Source: Fidelibacterota bacterium
GTDB lineage: Bacteria > Fidelibacterota > Marinisomatia > SCGC-AAA003-L08 > GCA-002704045
Direction: 5' to 3'
Assembly: GCA_002704045.1 (NCBI GenBank)
Contig: PAFF01000039.1
Span: forward strand, 1 to 29,464
DNA length: 29,464 nt
Position numbers and translations under genes: made by a program. Under the pieces are notes generated by a model, which was given only the letters and a program-made list of their open reading frames with translations, searched no databases and was not told where the DNA came from. Below, piece after piece: positions 7,236 to 16,727 of the stretch (position 1 is its first letter; each line of letters begins with the position of its first letter).

Positions 7236-8687
7236 GTGGAAAATAAAACAAAAGATCAAATAACGATTGATGATTCAATCAATAAAGAATACGAATATGG
7301 TTTCGTAACCAATATTGAACAGGATACCCTGCCTCCAGGTTTAGACGAAGATGTTATAAAAACAATTTCAAAAAAGAAAGATGAGCCGCAATGGCTCTTG
7401 GATTGGAGACTCAAAGCATTTAAATACTGGAAAACGTTGAAAGATCCTAATTGGGCAAAAATTAAATATCCTGACATTGATTATCAATCTATAAGTTATT
7501 TTTCCGCTCCAAAAAAGAAAAAATTAAATAGTTTAGATGAAGTGGATCCAGAGATACTCAAGACTTATGATAAACTTGGTATTCCAATTGAGGAACAAAA
7601 AATGCTTTCAGGTGTAGCAGTTGATGCAGTCTTTGATAGTGTATCAGTTGCTACCACTTTCAAAGAAGACCTTGCAAAAGCAGGAGTAGTTTTTTGTTCT
7701 TTTTCTGAAGCTGTCAAAAAATACCCTAAAATTATAAAAAAATATTTAGGTACAGTTGTACCTTATACTGATAACTATTTTGCAGCTCTAAATTCAGCTG
7801 TATTTAGTGATGGTAGCTTTGTTTACTTACCAAAAAATGTTAAAAGCCCTATGGAGCTGTCAACATATTTCAGAATCAATGCTCAAAATACTGGGCAATT
7901 TGAACGTACTTTAATTGTTGCAGAAGAAAACAGTTATGTAAGTTATTTAGAAGGTTGTACCGCACCAATGAGAGATGAAAACCAACTTCATGCTGCTGTT
8001 GTAGAACTTATAACTCTTGATGATGCTGAAATTAAATATTCAACTGTACAAAATTGGTATCCAGGTGATAAAAATGGAAAAGGTGGAATTTATAATTTTG
8101 TAACTAAAAGAGGTGCTTGTAGAGGTAAAAATTCAAAGATTTCATGGACACAGGTTGAGACTGGATCGGCAATTACCTGGAAATACCCTGGATGTATACT
8201 CAAAGGTGACAATTCAGTTGGAGAATTTTATTCAGTAGCATTAACAAATAACCTGCAACAAGCCGACACTGGAACTAAAATGATTCACATTGGTAAAAAC
8301 ACCAAAAGTACAATTATATCTAAGGGTATATCAGCCGGCAGAAGTCAACAAACCTATAGAGGTGGTGTATCTATAAGGAAAAATGCTGACGATGCACGAA
8401 ACTATTCACAATGTGACTCTCTTCTCATAGGTGGAGATTGTGGTGCACATACTGTACCTTATATAGATGTTAAAAACGACTCGGCTAAAATGGAGCATGA
8501 AGCATCAACAACAAAGATAGGCGAGGATCAAATGTTCTATTGCAACCAGAGGGGTATTAGCGAGGAAGATGCAATATCTATGATTGTTAATGGATTTTGT
8601 AAAGATGTCTTTAATGAACTTCCTATGGAGTTTGCATTAGAAGCACGTAAACTTTTAGAGGTAAGCTTGGAAGGCAGTGTAGGATAA
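7236..8687 (+). CDS. sufB: Fe-S cluster assembly protein SufB (GTG start)
   Basis: SufB is the scaffold subunit of the SufBC2D complex, on which Fe-S clusters are built from SufS-derived sulfur. It has 483 residues, normal length. Recognisable stretches are EDLAKAGVVFCSFSEAVKKY (145-164), YLEGCTAPMRDENQLHAAVV (237-256), GACRGKNSKISWTQVETGSA (293-312), MEHEAS (419-424) and FYCNQRGISEEDA (434-446). Cys436 is at the position of the conserved C-terminal core cysteine of the family. The start is GTG at 7236, 10 bases after the ferredoxin stop. No Shine-Dalgarno is visible and the next in-frame Met is far inside the domain (residue 123), so translation is probably coupled to the ferredoxin gene. 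Confidence 0.96.
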   Translation: MENKTKDQITIDDSINKEYEYGFVTNIEQDTLPPGLDEDVIKTISKKKDEPQWLLDWRLKAFKYWKTLKDPNWAKIKYPDIDYQSISYFSAPKKKKLNSLDEVDPEILKTYDKLGIPIEEQKMLSGVAVDAVFDSVSVATTFKEDLAKAGVVFCSFSEAVKKYPKIIKKYLGTVVPYTDNYFAALNSAVFSDGSFVYLPKNVKSPMELSTYFRINAQNTGQFERTLIVAEENSYVSYLEGCTAPMRDENQLHAAVVELITLDDAEIKYSTVQNWYPGDKNGKGGIYNFVTKRGACRGKNSKISWTQVETGSAITWKYPGCILKGDNSVGEFYSVALTNNLQQADTGTKMIHIGKNTKSTIISKGISAGRSQQTYRGGVSIRKNADDARNYSQCDSLLIGGDCGAHTVPYIDVKNDSAKMEHEASTTKIGEDQMFYCNQRGISEEDAISMIVNGFCKDVFNELPMEFALEARKLLEVSLEGSVG

Positions 8688-8688
8688 T

Positions 8689-9429
8689 ATGTTATCAATT
8701 AATAATTTAAATGTAAGTGTGGAAGATAAGTCAATATTAAATGGAATAAATCTAAATGTCCAGCCTGGAGAAGTTCATGCAATTATGGGTAAAAACGGTT
8801 CTGGTAAGAGTACTTTATCTAATGTTATAGCAGGAAAAGATACATATAATATAAATGGTGGTTCAATTGAGTTTTGTGGAGAGAATATTGATGATTTATC
8901 TCCACATGACAGAGCTTTGCAAGGTATTTTCTTATCTTTTCAATATCCAATAGCATTACCAGGTGTTAATAATACTTATTTTCTAAAATCAGCACTAAAT
9001 GCTAAAAGAAATTTTAATAATCAAGAAGAACTTGATGCAGTTGAATTTTTGAAACTAATCAAATCAAAATTACAACAAGTTGGTATGGATGAAAGCTATT
9101 TGAAAAGAGCGGTAAATGTAGGCTTCTCGGGCGGTGAAAAAAAACGAAACGAAATTCTACAAATGATAACTTTAGATCCAAAACTTGCCATACTTGATGA
9201 AACAGATTCAGGACTAGATATTGATGCATTAAAAATTGTGGCAGATGGGATAAATAAATCCCGTACATCTAAAAATTCATTTATCGTAATAACTCATTAT
9301 CAGAGAATGCTCAATTATTTGAAACCAGATTTTGTTCACGTTTTAATCGAAGGAAAAATTGTTAAAACAGGAGGTCCTGACCTTGCTTTGGATCTTGAGG
9401 CAAAAGGTTATTCAAATATAGCTGCTTAG
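8689..9429 (+). CDS. sufC: Fe-S cluster assembly ATPase SufC
   Basis: SufC is the ABC-type ATPase that drives the SufBC2D scaffold in the cytoplasm. It has 246 residues, normal length. Walker A is GKNGSGKST (about 35-43). The SufC-specific signature is GFSGGEKKRNEILQM and Walker B plus D-loop is LAILDETDSGLD. An H-loop His is present in VITHYQRML, followed by the usual FVHVLIEGKIVKTGG. There are no membrane segments, which fits SufC rather than a transporter ATPase. Its ATG lies one base after the sufB stop. Confidence 0.97.
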   Translation: MLSINNLNVSVEDKSILNGINLNVQPGEVHAIMGKNGSGKSTLSNVIAGKDTYNINGGSIEFCGENIDDLSPHDRALQGIFLSFQYPIALPGVNNTYFLKSALNAKRNFNNQEELDAVEFLKLIKSKLQQVGMDESYLKRAVNVGFSGGEKKRNEILQMITLDPKLAILDETDSGLDIDALKIVADGINKSRTSKNSFIVITHYQRMLNYLKPDFVHVLIEGKIVKTGGPDLALDLEAKGYSNIAA

Positions 9430-9435
9430 AGTCTA

Positions 9436-10608
9436 ATGCATTACAAAACAGAACCCAATGAGTTTACAAAATTTATTTCAAAAATGGATATTCCGGATCT
9501 AAATGTACCTAATCACAAAGATGAGGAATGGAGATTTACAAATCTAGATTTTCTAAAAGACTACAATGTTAATGATTTTAAAAATAATCTTTTAGATACT
9601 CTTTATACAAAATTTATTTCAAAATATTCAAATATTAATGAATTGGATATTTTAAATATTAACGATGCTATAATTAAATATCCTGATATAATAAATAATC
9701 ATTTTTCAAAAATTTATAAAACCAAAAATGATTATTTTGGTTTAGAAAACTTAAAATTTATTAATGATGGAATTTTTATTTTAGTCAAAGAAAATTCAAA
9801 CGTCAAACAACACATAGAAATTGATTTATCTGATTTAAATGAAAGTTATATTTTTCCAAGAATCTTTATTTATTGTTCAAAAAATTCAAGCTTTGGTTTT
9901 ACTGAAAAATATAAAACAAAAAATGAACAATGCTATACAAATATCATTACTGAAATTTTTCTATCCGATAGTTCAAAACTGGAATATACAAAATTACAAA
10001 ATGAACCAACCTCGTCAATTCACTTTTCAGGATTGGGAATTTTACAAAAAAGAAATAGCTATTTAAATTGTAATACTTTTACATACGGTTCAAAATTTAC
10101 GCGAAATAATCTTTTTTTAAAAATAAATGGTGAGGGTTCAGAGTCAAAACTTAATGGTTTAAGTATAAGTAATAATTCTAATTTTGTTGATAACCATAGC
10201 ATCATTCAACATTCTGCTCCAAATTCAATTAGTTCAGAATTATATAAAGGTATTTATTCAAAAAAATCAAAAGGTGTATTTGATTCAAGAGTAATGGTTG
10301 ATAAAATTGCCTCTAACACATCATCAGAACAATTAAATAACAACATATTATTATCAAAAAATGCTTCAGTTCAATCAAATCCTATTCTTGAAATAAATAC
10401 TGATGATGTTAGTTGTAAACACGGTTCAACTACAGGCCAAATTGATGATGAAGCCTTATTTTATTTAAACTGCCGAGGCTTAAACAAATTAAAAGCTCAT
10501 CAAGTTTTATTAAACGGGTTTTGCAATGAATTTGTTGAAAATATCATAAATCAAAATTTAAAACTTGAATTAAATGAGCTCATCAATCATTCACTAAATT
10601 CTATTTAA
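9436..10608 (+). CDS. sufD: Fe-S cluster assembly protein SufD
   Basis: SufD pairs with SufB in the SufBC2D scaffold and helps bring iron to the forming cluster. It has 390 residues. The N-terminal part is diverged but has the expected DEEWRFTNLDFL motif (about 29-40). The C-terminal beta-helix core ends with TDDVSCKHGSTTGQIDDEAL and FYLNCRGL, the SufD form of the motif that includes the conserved His. The middle is very Asn/Ser/Lys-rich, typical of this AT-rich genome. Its ATG lies six bases after the sufC stop and its own stop is four bases before sufT. Confidence 0.95.
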   Translation: MHYKTEPNEFTKFISKMDIPDLNVPNHKDEEWRFTNLDFLKDYNVNDFKNNLLDTLYTKFISKYSNINELDILNINDAIIKYPDIINNHFSKIYKTKNDYFGLENLKFINDGIFILVKENSNVKQHIEIDLSDLNESYIFPRIFIYCSKNSSFGFTEKYKTKNEQCYTNIITEIFLSDSSKLEYTKLQNEPTSSIHFSGLGILQKRNSYLNCNTFTYGSKFTRNNLFLKINGEGSESKLNGLSISNNSNFVDNHSIIQHSAPNSISSELYKGIYSKKSKGVFDSRVMVDKIASNTSSEQLNNNILLSKNASVQSNPILEINTDDVSCKHGSTTGQIDDEALFYLNCRGLNKLKAHQVLLNGFCNEFVENIINQNLKLELNELINHSLNSI

Positions 10609-10612
10609 TATT

Positions 10613-11161
10613 ATGAATAATGACAATACTTTAAAAGAATTAACCAGAGATTGTAATGCTAGTTTAATACCAGCAGGCGATCCAATAACAATTAAAAAAG
10701 GTGAAATGGTTCGAATAACACAATCACTTGGAACAAGTTTTACTGTCCTTGTAAAGGGAAATCTTGCAAGAATTGAAGGCTATGACTCAGATGCAATAGG
10801 TATTGAAAATAAACAAGAAGATATCCATACAGATTTTGAAATTAATGATGAAAATATTGAAAAAATGGTTTGGGATGCTTTGAAAAATTGTTTTGATCCG
10901 GAAATACCAGTCAATATTGTTGATTTGGGTTTGATATATGATTGTTCTATTAAAAAAGAAAATAATTCTTATGATGTAAGCATTAAAATGACATTAACAG
11001 CTCCTGGTTGTGGAATGGCAGGTCATATATCTAATGATGCAAGATTACAGGTAGCAAATTTGAAGGGTATTTCTAATGTTGTTGTTGATATCGTTTGGGA
11101 ACCTCAATGGGATCAAAGTATGATGACAGAAGCTGCTAAACTACAACTCGGGATGATGTAA
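10613..11161 (+). CDS. sufT: SufT-type Fe-S maturation protein (MIP18/DUF59 family)
   Basis: SufT is an accessory factor for Fe-S protein maturation. The protein has 182 residues. The N-terminal part (about 1-70) has the SufT-specific segment with IPAGDPITIKKGEMVRITQS (19-38) and LGTSFTVLV. The C-terminal part (about 78-182) is the MIP18/DUF59 domain, with DPEIPVNIVDLGLIYD (95-110) and TLTAPGCGMA (128-137) including the conserved Cys133. The two-part form fits the full-length SufT family rather than a short PaaD-like protein. It lies between sufD and sufS, within 4 and 10 bases of each, so it is clearly part of the operon. Confidence 0.92.
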   Translation: MNNDNTLKELTRDCNASLIPAGDPITIKKGEMVRITQSLGTSFTVLVKGNLARIEGYDSDAIGIENKQEDIHTDFEINDENIEKMVWDALKNCFDPEIPVNIVDLGLIYDCSIKKENNSYDVSIKMTLTAPGCGMAGHISNDARLQVANLKGISNVVVDIVWEPQWDQSMMTEAAKLQLGMM

Positions 11162-11171
11162 TTTATTTGTT

Positions 11172-12395
11172 ATGAAAAAATTACTTGATATCCAAAATAT
11201 TAGAAAAAAATTTTCTATATTAAACGATAATAACCTAATTTACTTTGATAATGCCTCAACATCTTTGAAACCAGATATTGTTATAGATAAAATAAAAGAT
11301 TATTATGCCTCATACCCTGCCAATGTTCATAGGTCAATTTACAAAATAGGTTTAAAAGCTTCTAAAGAATATGAAAATGTTCGACAAAAAATAAAAGATT
11401 TTTTAAATGCTGAATCAATCAAAAACATCATTTTCACTAGTGGAACTACAGAATCAATTAATTTAATATCACATTCTTGGGGATTAAAAAATTTAAATGA
11501 GAATGATGAAATCTTATTGACTGAAATGGAGCATCATTCTAATATTGTCCCTTGGCAAATTTGTTCAGAAAAAACAGGATTTAAAATTAGATATATATCA
11601 GTAAAAAAAAATGGAGAATTAGATTTATCAAACATTAACGAACTCATTAATAAAAAAACAAAGTTAGTTAGCTTGATTCATCAGTCTAATGTCCTTGGAA
11701 CAATAAATCCAATTAAAGAAATAATACAAATTGCAAAAAAACAAGGTGCTTTAACTTTAATTGATGCTGCCCAAACAGTTCCCCACTTGAAAGTTGATGT
11801 TAAAGAAATTGATTGTGATTTTCTTGTATTTTCAGGTCATAAAATGGTAGGACCAACAGGAGTTGGGATATTATATGGTAAAGAAAATATACTAGATGAA
11901 ATGGAACCGTTTATGTCTGGAGGACAAATGATAAATGAAGTCAATTTGTTCAGTGTAACATTCAACGAATTACCTTTAAAGTTTGAGGCAGGGACTCCAA
12001 ATATTGCTCAAGTTATTGGATTGGGTAAATCAATAGACTTTATTTCTAATATTGGTATTCATAATATACACGAATATGAGGCCTATTTAACCTCATATGC
12101 CCTTGAAAAATTTAATTTAAATGATAAAATCGAACTATATGCTAACTCCAAAAATCAAGGTAGCGTAATAAGTTTTAATATTAAGGGTATCAATGCATAT
12201 GATCTTGCTGAATTTTTAGATCAAAAGAATATAGCCGTAAGGGTCGGACATCATTGCGCACAACCATTAATGAAAATACTAGGTGTTCCTTCTACTATTC
12301 GAATTAGTTTTTATTTTTATAATACAATTGAAGAAATTGATACTTTAATAGAATCAATTGAAGATGCTATACAATTTTTTTTATATAGAACTTAA
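11172..12395 (+). CDS. sufS: Cysteine desulfurase SufS (group II)
   Basis: This PLP enzyme takes sulfur from cysteine and supplies it to SufB. It has 407 residues. The fold-type I motifs are complete: YFDNASTSLKP (24-34), FTSGTTESIN (88-97), TEMEHHSNIVPW (117-128), LIDAAQ (196-201), and SGHKMVGPTG (221-230) with the PLP lysine Lys224. The active cysteine is Cys362 in RVGHHCAQPLM, the short-loop arrangement of group II enzymes. Such enzymes normally need SufE or SufU as sulfur acceptor; neither is in this operon. It is the last gene of the operon. Its stop overlaps the stop of the convergent DUF5916 gene by a few bases, leaving no room for a terminator between them. Confidence 0.96.
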   Translation: MKKLLDIQNIRKKFSILNDNNLIYFDNASTSLKPDIVIDKIKDYYASYPANVHRSIYKIGLKASKEYENVRQKIKDFLNAESIKNIIFTSGTTESINLISHSWGLKNLNENDEILLTEMEHHSNIVPWQICSEKTGFKIRYISVKKNGELDLSNINELINKKTKLVSLIHQSNVLGTINPIKEIIQIAKKQGALTLIDAAQTVPHLKVDVKEIDCDFLVFSGHKMVGPTGVGILYGKENILDEMEPFMSGGQMINEVNLFSVTFNELPLKFEAGTPNIAQVIGLGKSIDFISNIGIHNIHEYEAYLTSYALEKFNLNDKIELYANSKNQGSVISFNIKGINAYDLAEFLDQKNIAVRVGHHCAQPLMKILGVPSTIRISFYFYNTIEEIDTLIESIEDAIQFFLYRT

Positions 12396-14890
12396 ATATC
12401 AAACCAATAATCAATTTTAATGTATATAGATTGATCAAATAATATTTCTTCCCACTCTTTTGGATCATTGTACCTCAAAAATTCAATATAATTATTAAAC
12501 ACTCTGCCATTAACATTTTTATTTAAGGAATATACTAAATAAATATTTGATCCAGGACTATAATTCCAAGTTATTACAAAATTAGTATTCAATTCTGAAA
12601 ATTTTGTATATAAACCTAAATAATAATTTGGATCTAATAATTCATCATCAGCCAAACCGATATTTGGATCTACTAAACTCACATATGGATTATTTAGAAT
12701 ATATTGAGTAGTATCAACAGGTAATGAATAATCTGCTAATAATTCTGAATAATTGCTCAAATCATTTCTATTAGTAAAAAATTCTGTATAAAGTTGAAAT
12801 CCTAGTTTTTGCGAAACATTGCCATTGATTCTGAATATTGTTGATGATAAATAATTATTAGAATTTGCAAATATATAATGAGGTTTAGATTCAAATTCAT
12901 TTAATTGTTCTTCTGTTATTTCAACCCATCGATAAAATTCAGAAGAATTACCGTAATATTTACTAGCATAAAAATTCAAATTACTTGTTAATTTATAATC
13001 AATTGTAAATGAATAATTTTGACCCTTACCATCAAGGGCATCCTTACCATATCCATATAAAAAATTAAAAATAAATGGTTTTGTATTATCTGAAAATAAA
13101 TTAAAGTTAAATCCATTTGAGTTAGGCAATTTTAAAATTTTACCTATTTTTTTTAATTCATAATCATAAGTTGCCACATCATCATATCTTTCAAAGGCTT
13201 TATTTATTCCAATTCCGATTTGATAATAATTTTTAAATAAAATAGAAAAATCTAATTCTATTCTTCTATCTAAAATTAATTTACTATTAATTTGATTGTG
13301 ATAATCTAAAGTACTGTTGTGTTTATAATTTGATGATAATTTGATATTATTAATGAAATCAAATGGGTGCTCGATAAATAAACTAGTACCTAGACTGTGA
13401 TTAATAAAATTATTTCTTCTCAAATATCCTACTTTATTAATATCAAAATCTTTATCATAATAATCAATTTCAAACCATAAACTAATTAATTTTGGAGCTA
13501 AATATTTAAATTCATAAAAGAAACCTTTACCTAGTTTTTCATTTTCTTTTGAAAAAACTAACTGGCCATTAGTGCTAATTCTATTATCTAACAAATTAAA
13601 AACAGCGTCAAATGAGACAACATCACTTGAATCAAATAAATGTGATGTCATCATACCTATATATGAATTTCCTTTCAATAGATCCTTGGTTAATCTTGAA
13701 ACAAAATAATTATTTTCAAATTTTACCTGCTGATTATTAATTGATGTATCCATGTTAGTACTTGCATGAATAAAACCGTAAGTTATATTATTAATAGTTT
13801 TTCCAGTTATCTTTTCTGCATGATTGATTTTATCATAGTTACCACCAATTCTTCTTGTATAAAAAACTTCAATTGGTGTATCGAAAATTGAACTATTTTC
13901 TAGAAAGAAAGGTCTTTTTTCAATAAATCTTGTTTGGTAATATGTTAAATTAATTTCTGCTGGGTCAGCCTCTATCTGACCATAGTCTGGATAATAGGTT
14001 AAATCCAAAGATGCATTTGATCCTAAACCATATTTAATATCAAAACCATAGTTTGTTCTCACATCTAAATCTAGAATTTCTTTATGACTTAATGGCATTT
14101 TTTCAGGATCTTCTAAATTAACGTCATAATATACTGTTCTACCATTTATTAGATGTGGTAAAAATTCAAAACGTTTTGTTGAAAGAGTTTTATCAAAACC
14201 AGATAAATGACCATATTTTGATGATATGCCTGGTATGTCGTAAGGATACGCTACCCAAGCTATATATTCATTTTTACTGTGAATATACCTATACATATTT
14301 AAGCCCCATTTCATATTATCAGATTTTGAAAATCTTAAAATACTGAATGGTATTTTCATTTCTACAGTCCAACAATCATTAAAAACTGCAACATTAGATT
14401 CCCAAACTGCATTCCATTCTGGGTCATAACCAGAATCATCAAAAACAACAGCATCAGCCTGCACACCTGCAGCATTTACACTAAAAATGAAACCTGTCTG
14501 ATGATCATGTCTGCTATCAATATCAAAAGAAAAATAATCTGAAAAACCATCAAATCCGTCTTCCCAATTATCTCTATTTACTAATTTTGCACTGATTTCA
14601 TTTGGGTCATCAATAAACATCTCAGCAAAGATGTATAGGTTTTCACTATCGTATAATACTCTTACTCTTGTTTCATTTGATGGTAATGATAAATTGTATG
14701 GGTCTTCTTGTAAAAAATCAGATGAAATTTTAGCCTTATCCCAAATTTTCGTATCTAAAATACCATCAATTTTTGGAATTTCATTAGTAAATACTAACTC
14801 AATATTCTTACCTTTTTTCTGAATGAAATCAGGCTCAACAATTGAACTGCTAAATGATATTGAAACTAATATTGTAAATAAAATTTTCAT
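12392..14890 (-). CDS. Outer-membrane protein with N-terminal CBM9-like domain and DUF5916 barrel
   Basis: The protein has 832 residues with a signal peptide (1-17). Residues about 38-235 form a CBM9/DOMON-like beta sandwich: PKIDGILDTKIWDKA, VRVLYDSENLYIFAEMF, a Phe/Asp-rich strand, then WTVEMKIPFSILRFS and WGLNMYRYI. From about 240 to the end is the DUF5916 region, with YPDYGQIEADPAEINLTYYQ, RFIEKRPFFLENSSIF and ending in aromatic-rich strands (YWFDI). This fits an outer-membrane beta barrel. Proteins of this type are frequent in Bacteroidetes and related groups, but their substrate is not known. It stands alone: it is divergent from the etf operon and convergent with suf. No Shine-Dalgarno is seen. 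A TonB or plug domain is absent, so it is not a classic receptor. Confidence 0.85.
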   Translation of the reverse strand: MKILFTILVSISFSSSIVEPDFIQKKGKNIELVFTNEIPKIDGILDTKIWDKAKISSDFLQEDPYNLSLPSNETRVRVLYDSENLYIFAEMFIDDPNEISAKLVNRDNWEDGFDGFSDYFSFDIDSRHDHQTGFIFSVNAAGVQADAVVFDDSGYDPEWNAVWESNVAVFNDCWTVEMKIPFSILRFSKSDNMKWGLNMYRYIHSKNEYIAWVAYPYDIPGISSKYGHLSGFDKTLSTKRFEFLPHLINGRTVYYDVNLEDPEKMPLSHKEILDLDVRTNYGFDIKYGLGSNASLDLTYYPDYGQIEADPAEINLTYYQTRFIEKRPFFLENSSIFDTPIEVFYTRRIGGNYDKINHAEKITGKTINNITYGFIHASTNMDTSINNQQVKFENNYFVSRLTKDLLKGNSYIGMMTSHLFDSSDVVSFDAVFNLLDNRISTNGQLVFSKENEKLGKGFFYEFKYLAPKLISLWFEIDYYDKDFDINKVGYLRRNNFINHSLGTSLFIEHPFDFINNIKLSSNYKHNSTLDYHNQINSKLILDRRIELDFSILFKNYYQIGIGINKAFERYDDVATYDYELKKIGKILKLPNSNGFNFNLFSDNTKPFIFNFLYGYGKDALDGKGQNYSFTIDYKLTSNLNFYASKYYGNSSEFYRWVEITEEQLNEFESKPHYIFANSNNYLSSTIFRINGNVSQKLGFQLYTEFFTNRNDLSNYSELLADYSLPVDTTQYILNNPYVSLVDPNIGLADDELLDPNYYLGLYTKFSELNTNFVITWNYSPGSNIYLVYSLNKNVNGRVFNNYIEFLRYNDPKEWEEILFDQSIYIKIDYWFDI

Positions 14891-14991
14891 TTTTGTAATT
14901 TAATGTTACATTCTTCACTATAATAAAAACCTAAATATAATTTATATTATATAGATATTTTAAATGTAATTTTAAAAGTTTAGGAGTAATA
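14891..14991. promoter_or_regulatory. Divergent promoter region between the DUF5916 gene and the etf operon
   Basis: This is a 101-base A/T-rich gap. On the plus strand a perfect TATAAT lies at 14919-14924, with a TTGTAA at 14893-14898 (spacer 20, longer than ideal), and AGGAG at 14982-14986 ahead of the etfB ATG. On the minus strand TATAAT can be read at 14951-14946. The boxes are by eye only, and A/T-rich sequence makes chance matches common. Confidence 0.4.
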
Positions 14992-15771
14992 ATGAAAATC
15001 TGTGTTTTAATGAAACAGGTTCCCGATAAAGATTCTTCAATAAAAATCTCTATGGATAATCTTTCAATCGATGAATCTATTGTATCATTTACAACAAATG
15101 AAAGTGATGCCTATGCCCTAGAGGAGGCTTTACAAATTAAAGAAAAAACTAATGGTGAAGTTGTTATTTGTACTTTTGGAAAAGATTCAGCAATTCAAGT
15201 TGTTAAAGATGGTTTAGCAAAAGGAGCTGATAGAGCTATTTTCATAAATAATAAGGATAAAGAAAATTTAGACGTATTATCAATAGGTAAAATAATATCC
15301 AAAAAATTAATTGATGAAAAATTTGATTTAATCCTATCAGGTCTTCAATCAGATGATGATGGGAATTCTCAGCTAGGATTAATAATCTCTGAATTATTAA
15401 ATACGTCGCACGGATCTTTGGTTATGGGTACTGAGATTAATGGTAACGAATCAATCAAAGTTAAAAGAGAACTTGAAAATGGTTGGTTCCAATGGTCGAA
15501 ATTAGATCTGCCAGCCTCATTAAGTATCCAATCTGGAATTAATACTCCAAGATATGCATCGCTTAAAGGAATTATGGCTATGAAGAAAAAAACAATTGAT
15601 AAATTTACTATTGATGAATTAGGTTGTTCAGAAATCAATTCGAAAGTTAATCTAGAACAAATTTACATACCACAAAAGTCGAAGACAACCGATTATATAG
15701 ACGGCAGTCCAACTGAAATTGCTGAAAAGTTAGTTGATATTTTTAAAAATGAAATTAAAGTGCTAGGTTAA
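14992..15771 (+). CDS. etfB: Electron transfer flavoprotein subunit beta
   Basis: EtfB forms a heterodimer with EtfA that accepts electrons from acyl-CoA and other flavin dehydrogenases. The protein has 259 residues, normal length. It begins KICVLMKQVPDKDSSIKI. YALEEALQIKEKTNGEVVIC (41-60) and KDGLAKGADRAIFI form the nucleotide-binding half. The EtfB signature region is KVKRELENGWFQWSKLDLPA (156-175), then INTPRYASLKGIMAMKKK (183-200). AGGAG lies six bases upstream of the ATG. etfA follows after two bases. Confidence 0.95.
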   Translation: MKICVLMKQVPDKDSSIKISMDNLSIDESIVSFTTNESDAYALEEALQIKEKTNGEVVICTFGKDSAIQVVKDGLAKGADRAIFINNKDKENLDVLSIGKIISKKLIDEKFDLILSGLQSDDDGNSQLGLIISELLNTSHGSLVMGTEINGNESIKVKRELENGWFQWSKLDLPASLSIQSGINTPRYASLKGIMAMKKKTIDKFTIDELGCSEINSKVNLEQIYIPQKSKTTDYIDGSPTEIAEKLVDIFKNEIKVLG

Positions 15772-15773
15772 AG

Positions 15774-16727
15774 ATGAAAATACTTATATACATTGAAGAT
15801 AACGATAATAAGATCAACAGCAACTCATTAGAATCATTAAAAGCTGCACAAGATATTAAAACAAATAAAAACGGTGAAGTTTATGCTGTAACTTTTAATG
15901 ATAGTGTAGCTAATGAACTAACAAAGTATGATTTAGATAGAGTTTATTCATTTAAAGATTCAAATTTAGATGATTACTCTCCATTATTTTTCATTAAAGC
16001 GATGGAAAAAATGATTAAAGAAATTAAACCAGATATGATAATATTCGGTCATACATACCAAACAAGAGATTGGGTACCAAGATTAAGTGCTAGACTAGAT
16101 ATACCGTTCATATCTGATTGTACTGGAATTAAAATTGAAGATGATTTAAAATTTATCAGACAATTATATCAAGGTAAGGTTACAGCTGATTTTACAGTTT
16201 CTTCCTTCCCCTTAATTCTTTCATTTCAATCTGGTTCTTTTAGAGCTGACCAAATTTCAAATGGCTCATCCGAAGTTGATTCATCAAATATTGATTTTAA
16301 TGATGTTGTAAATACTATACATCCAGATGAAAAATTTCAAGAATCTGAGTCTGAAGTAGATTTAACTCAAGCAGATGTAATTGTATCAGTTGGAAGGGGT
16401 ATAGGAAAAGAAGATAATCTACCTATGGTTAATGAATTAGCAGAAAAATTAGGTGGAAATGTCGCGTCATCAAGACCTATTGTTGATTCGGGCTGGCTAG
16501 AACCATATCATCAAATCGGTAGCTCTGGGCAAACTGTATCTCCAAAGCTTTATATTGCTCTTGGAATGTCAGGAGCTATTCAACATGTTGTGGGTATGAA
16601 AGGATCTCAAAATATTGTTGTTATAAATAAAGATTCTAATGCACCCTTTTTTGAATTGGCTGATTATGCAGTTGTTGGTGATATACTTGAAATTATACCA
16701 AAAATGATTGAGGTCCTCGACTCATAA
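15774..16727 (+). CDS. etfA: Electron transfer flavoprotein subunit alpha
   Basis: EtfA binds the redox-active FAD of the ETF heterodimer. The protein has 317 residues, normal length. The N-terminal half (1-190) is the diverged alpha/beta domain, with MIIFGHTYQTRDWVPRLSAR. The C-terminal FAD domain (about 195-317) is strongly conserved: VIVSVGRGIG (202-211), ASSRPIVDSGWLEPYHQIG (231-249), SSGQTVSPKLYIALGMSGAI (250-269), QHVVGMKGSQNIVVINKD, then APFFELADYAVVGD. Its stop shares one base with the start of the ETF-QO gene (TAATG), so the genes are translationally coupled. Confidence 0.96.
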   Translation: MKILIYIEDNDNKINSNSLESLKAAQDIKTNKNGEVYAVTFNDSVANELTKYDLDRVYSFKDSNLDDYSPLFFIKAMEKMIKEIKPDMIIFGHTYQTRDWVPRLSARLDIPFISDCTGIKIEDDLKFIRQLYQGKVTADFTVSSFPLILSFQSGSFRADQISNGSSEVDSSNIDFNDVVNTIHPDEKFQESESEVDLTQADVIVSVGRGIGKEDNLPMVNELAEKLGGNVASSRPIVDSGWLEPYHQIGSSGQTVSPKLYIALGMSGAIQHVVGMKGSQNIVVINKDSNAPFFELADYAVVGDILEIIPKMIEVLDS

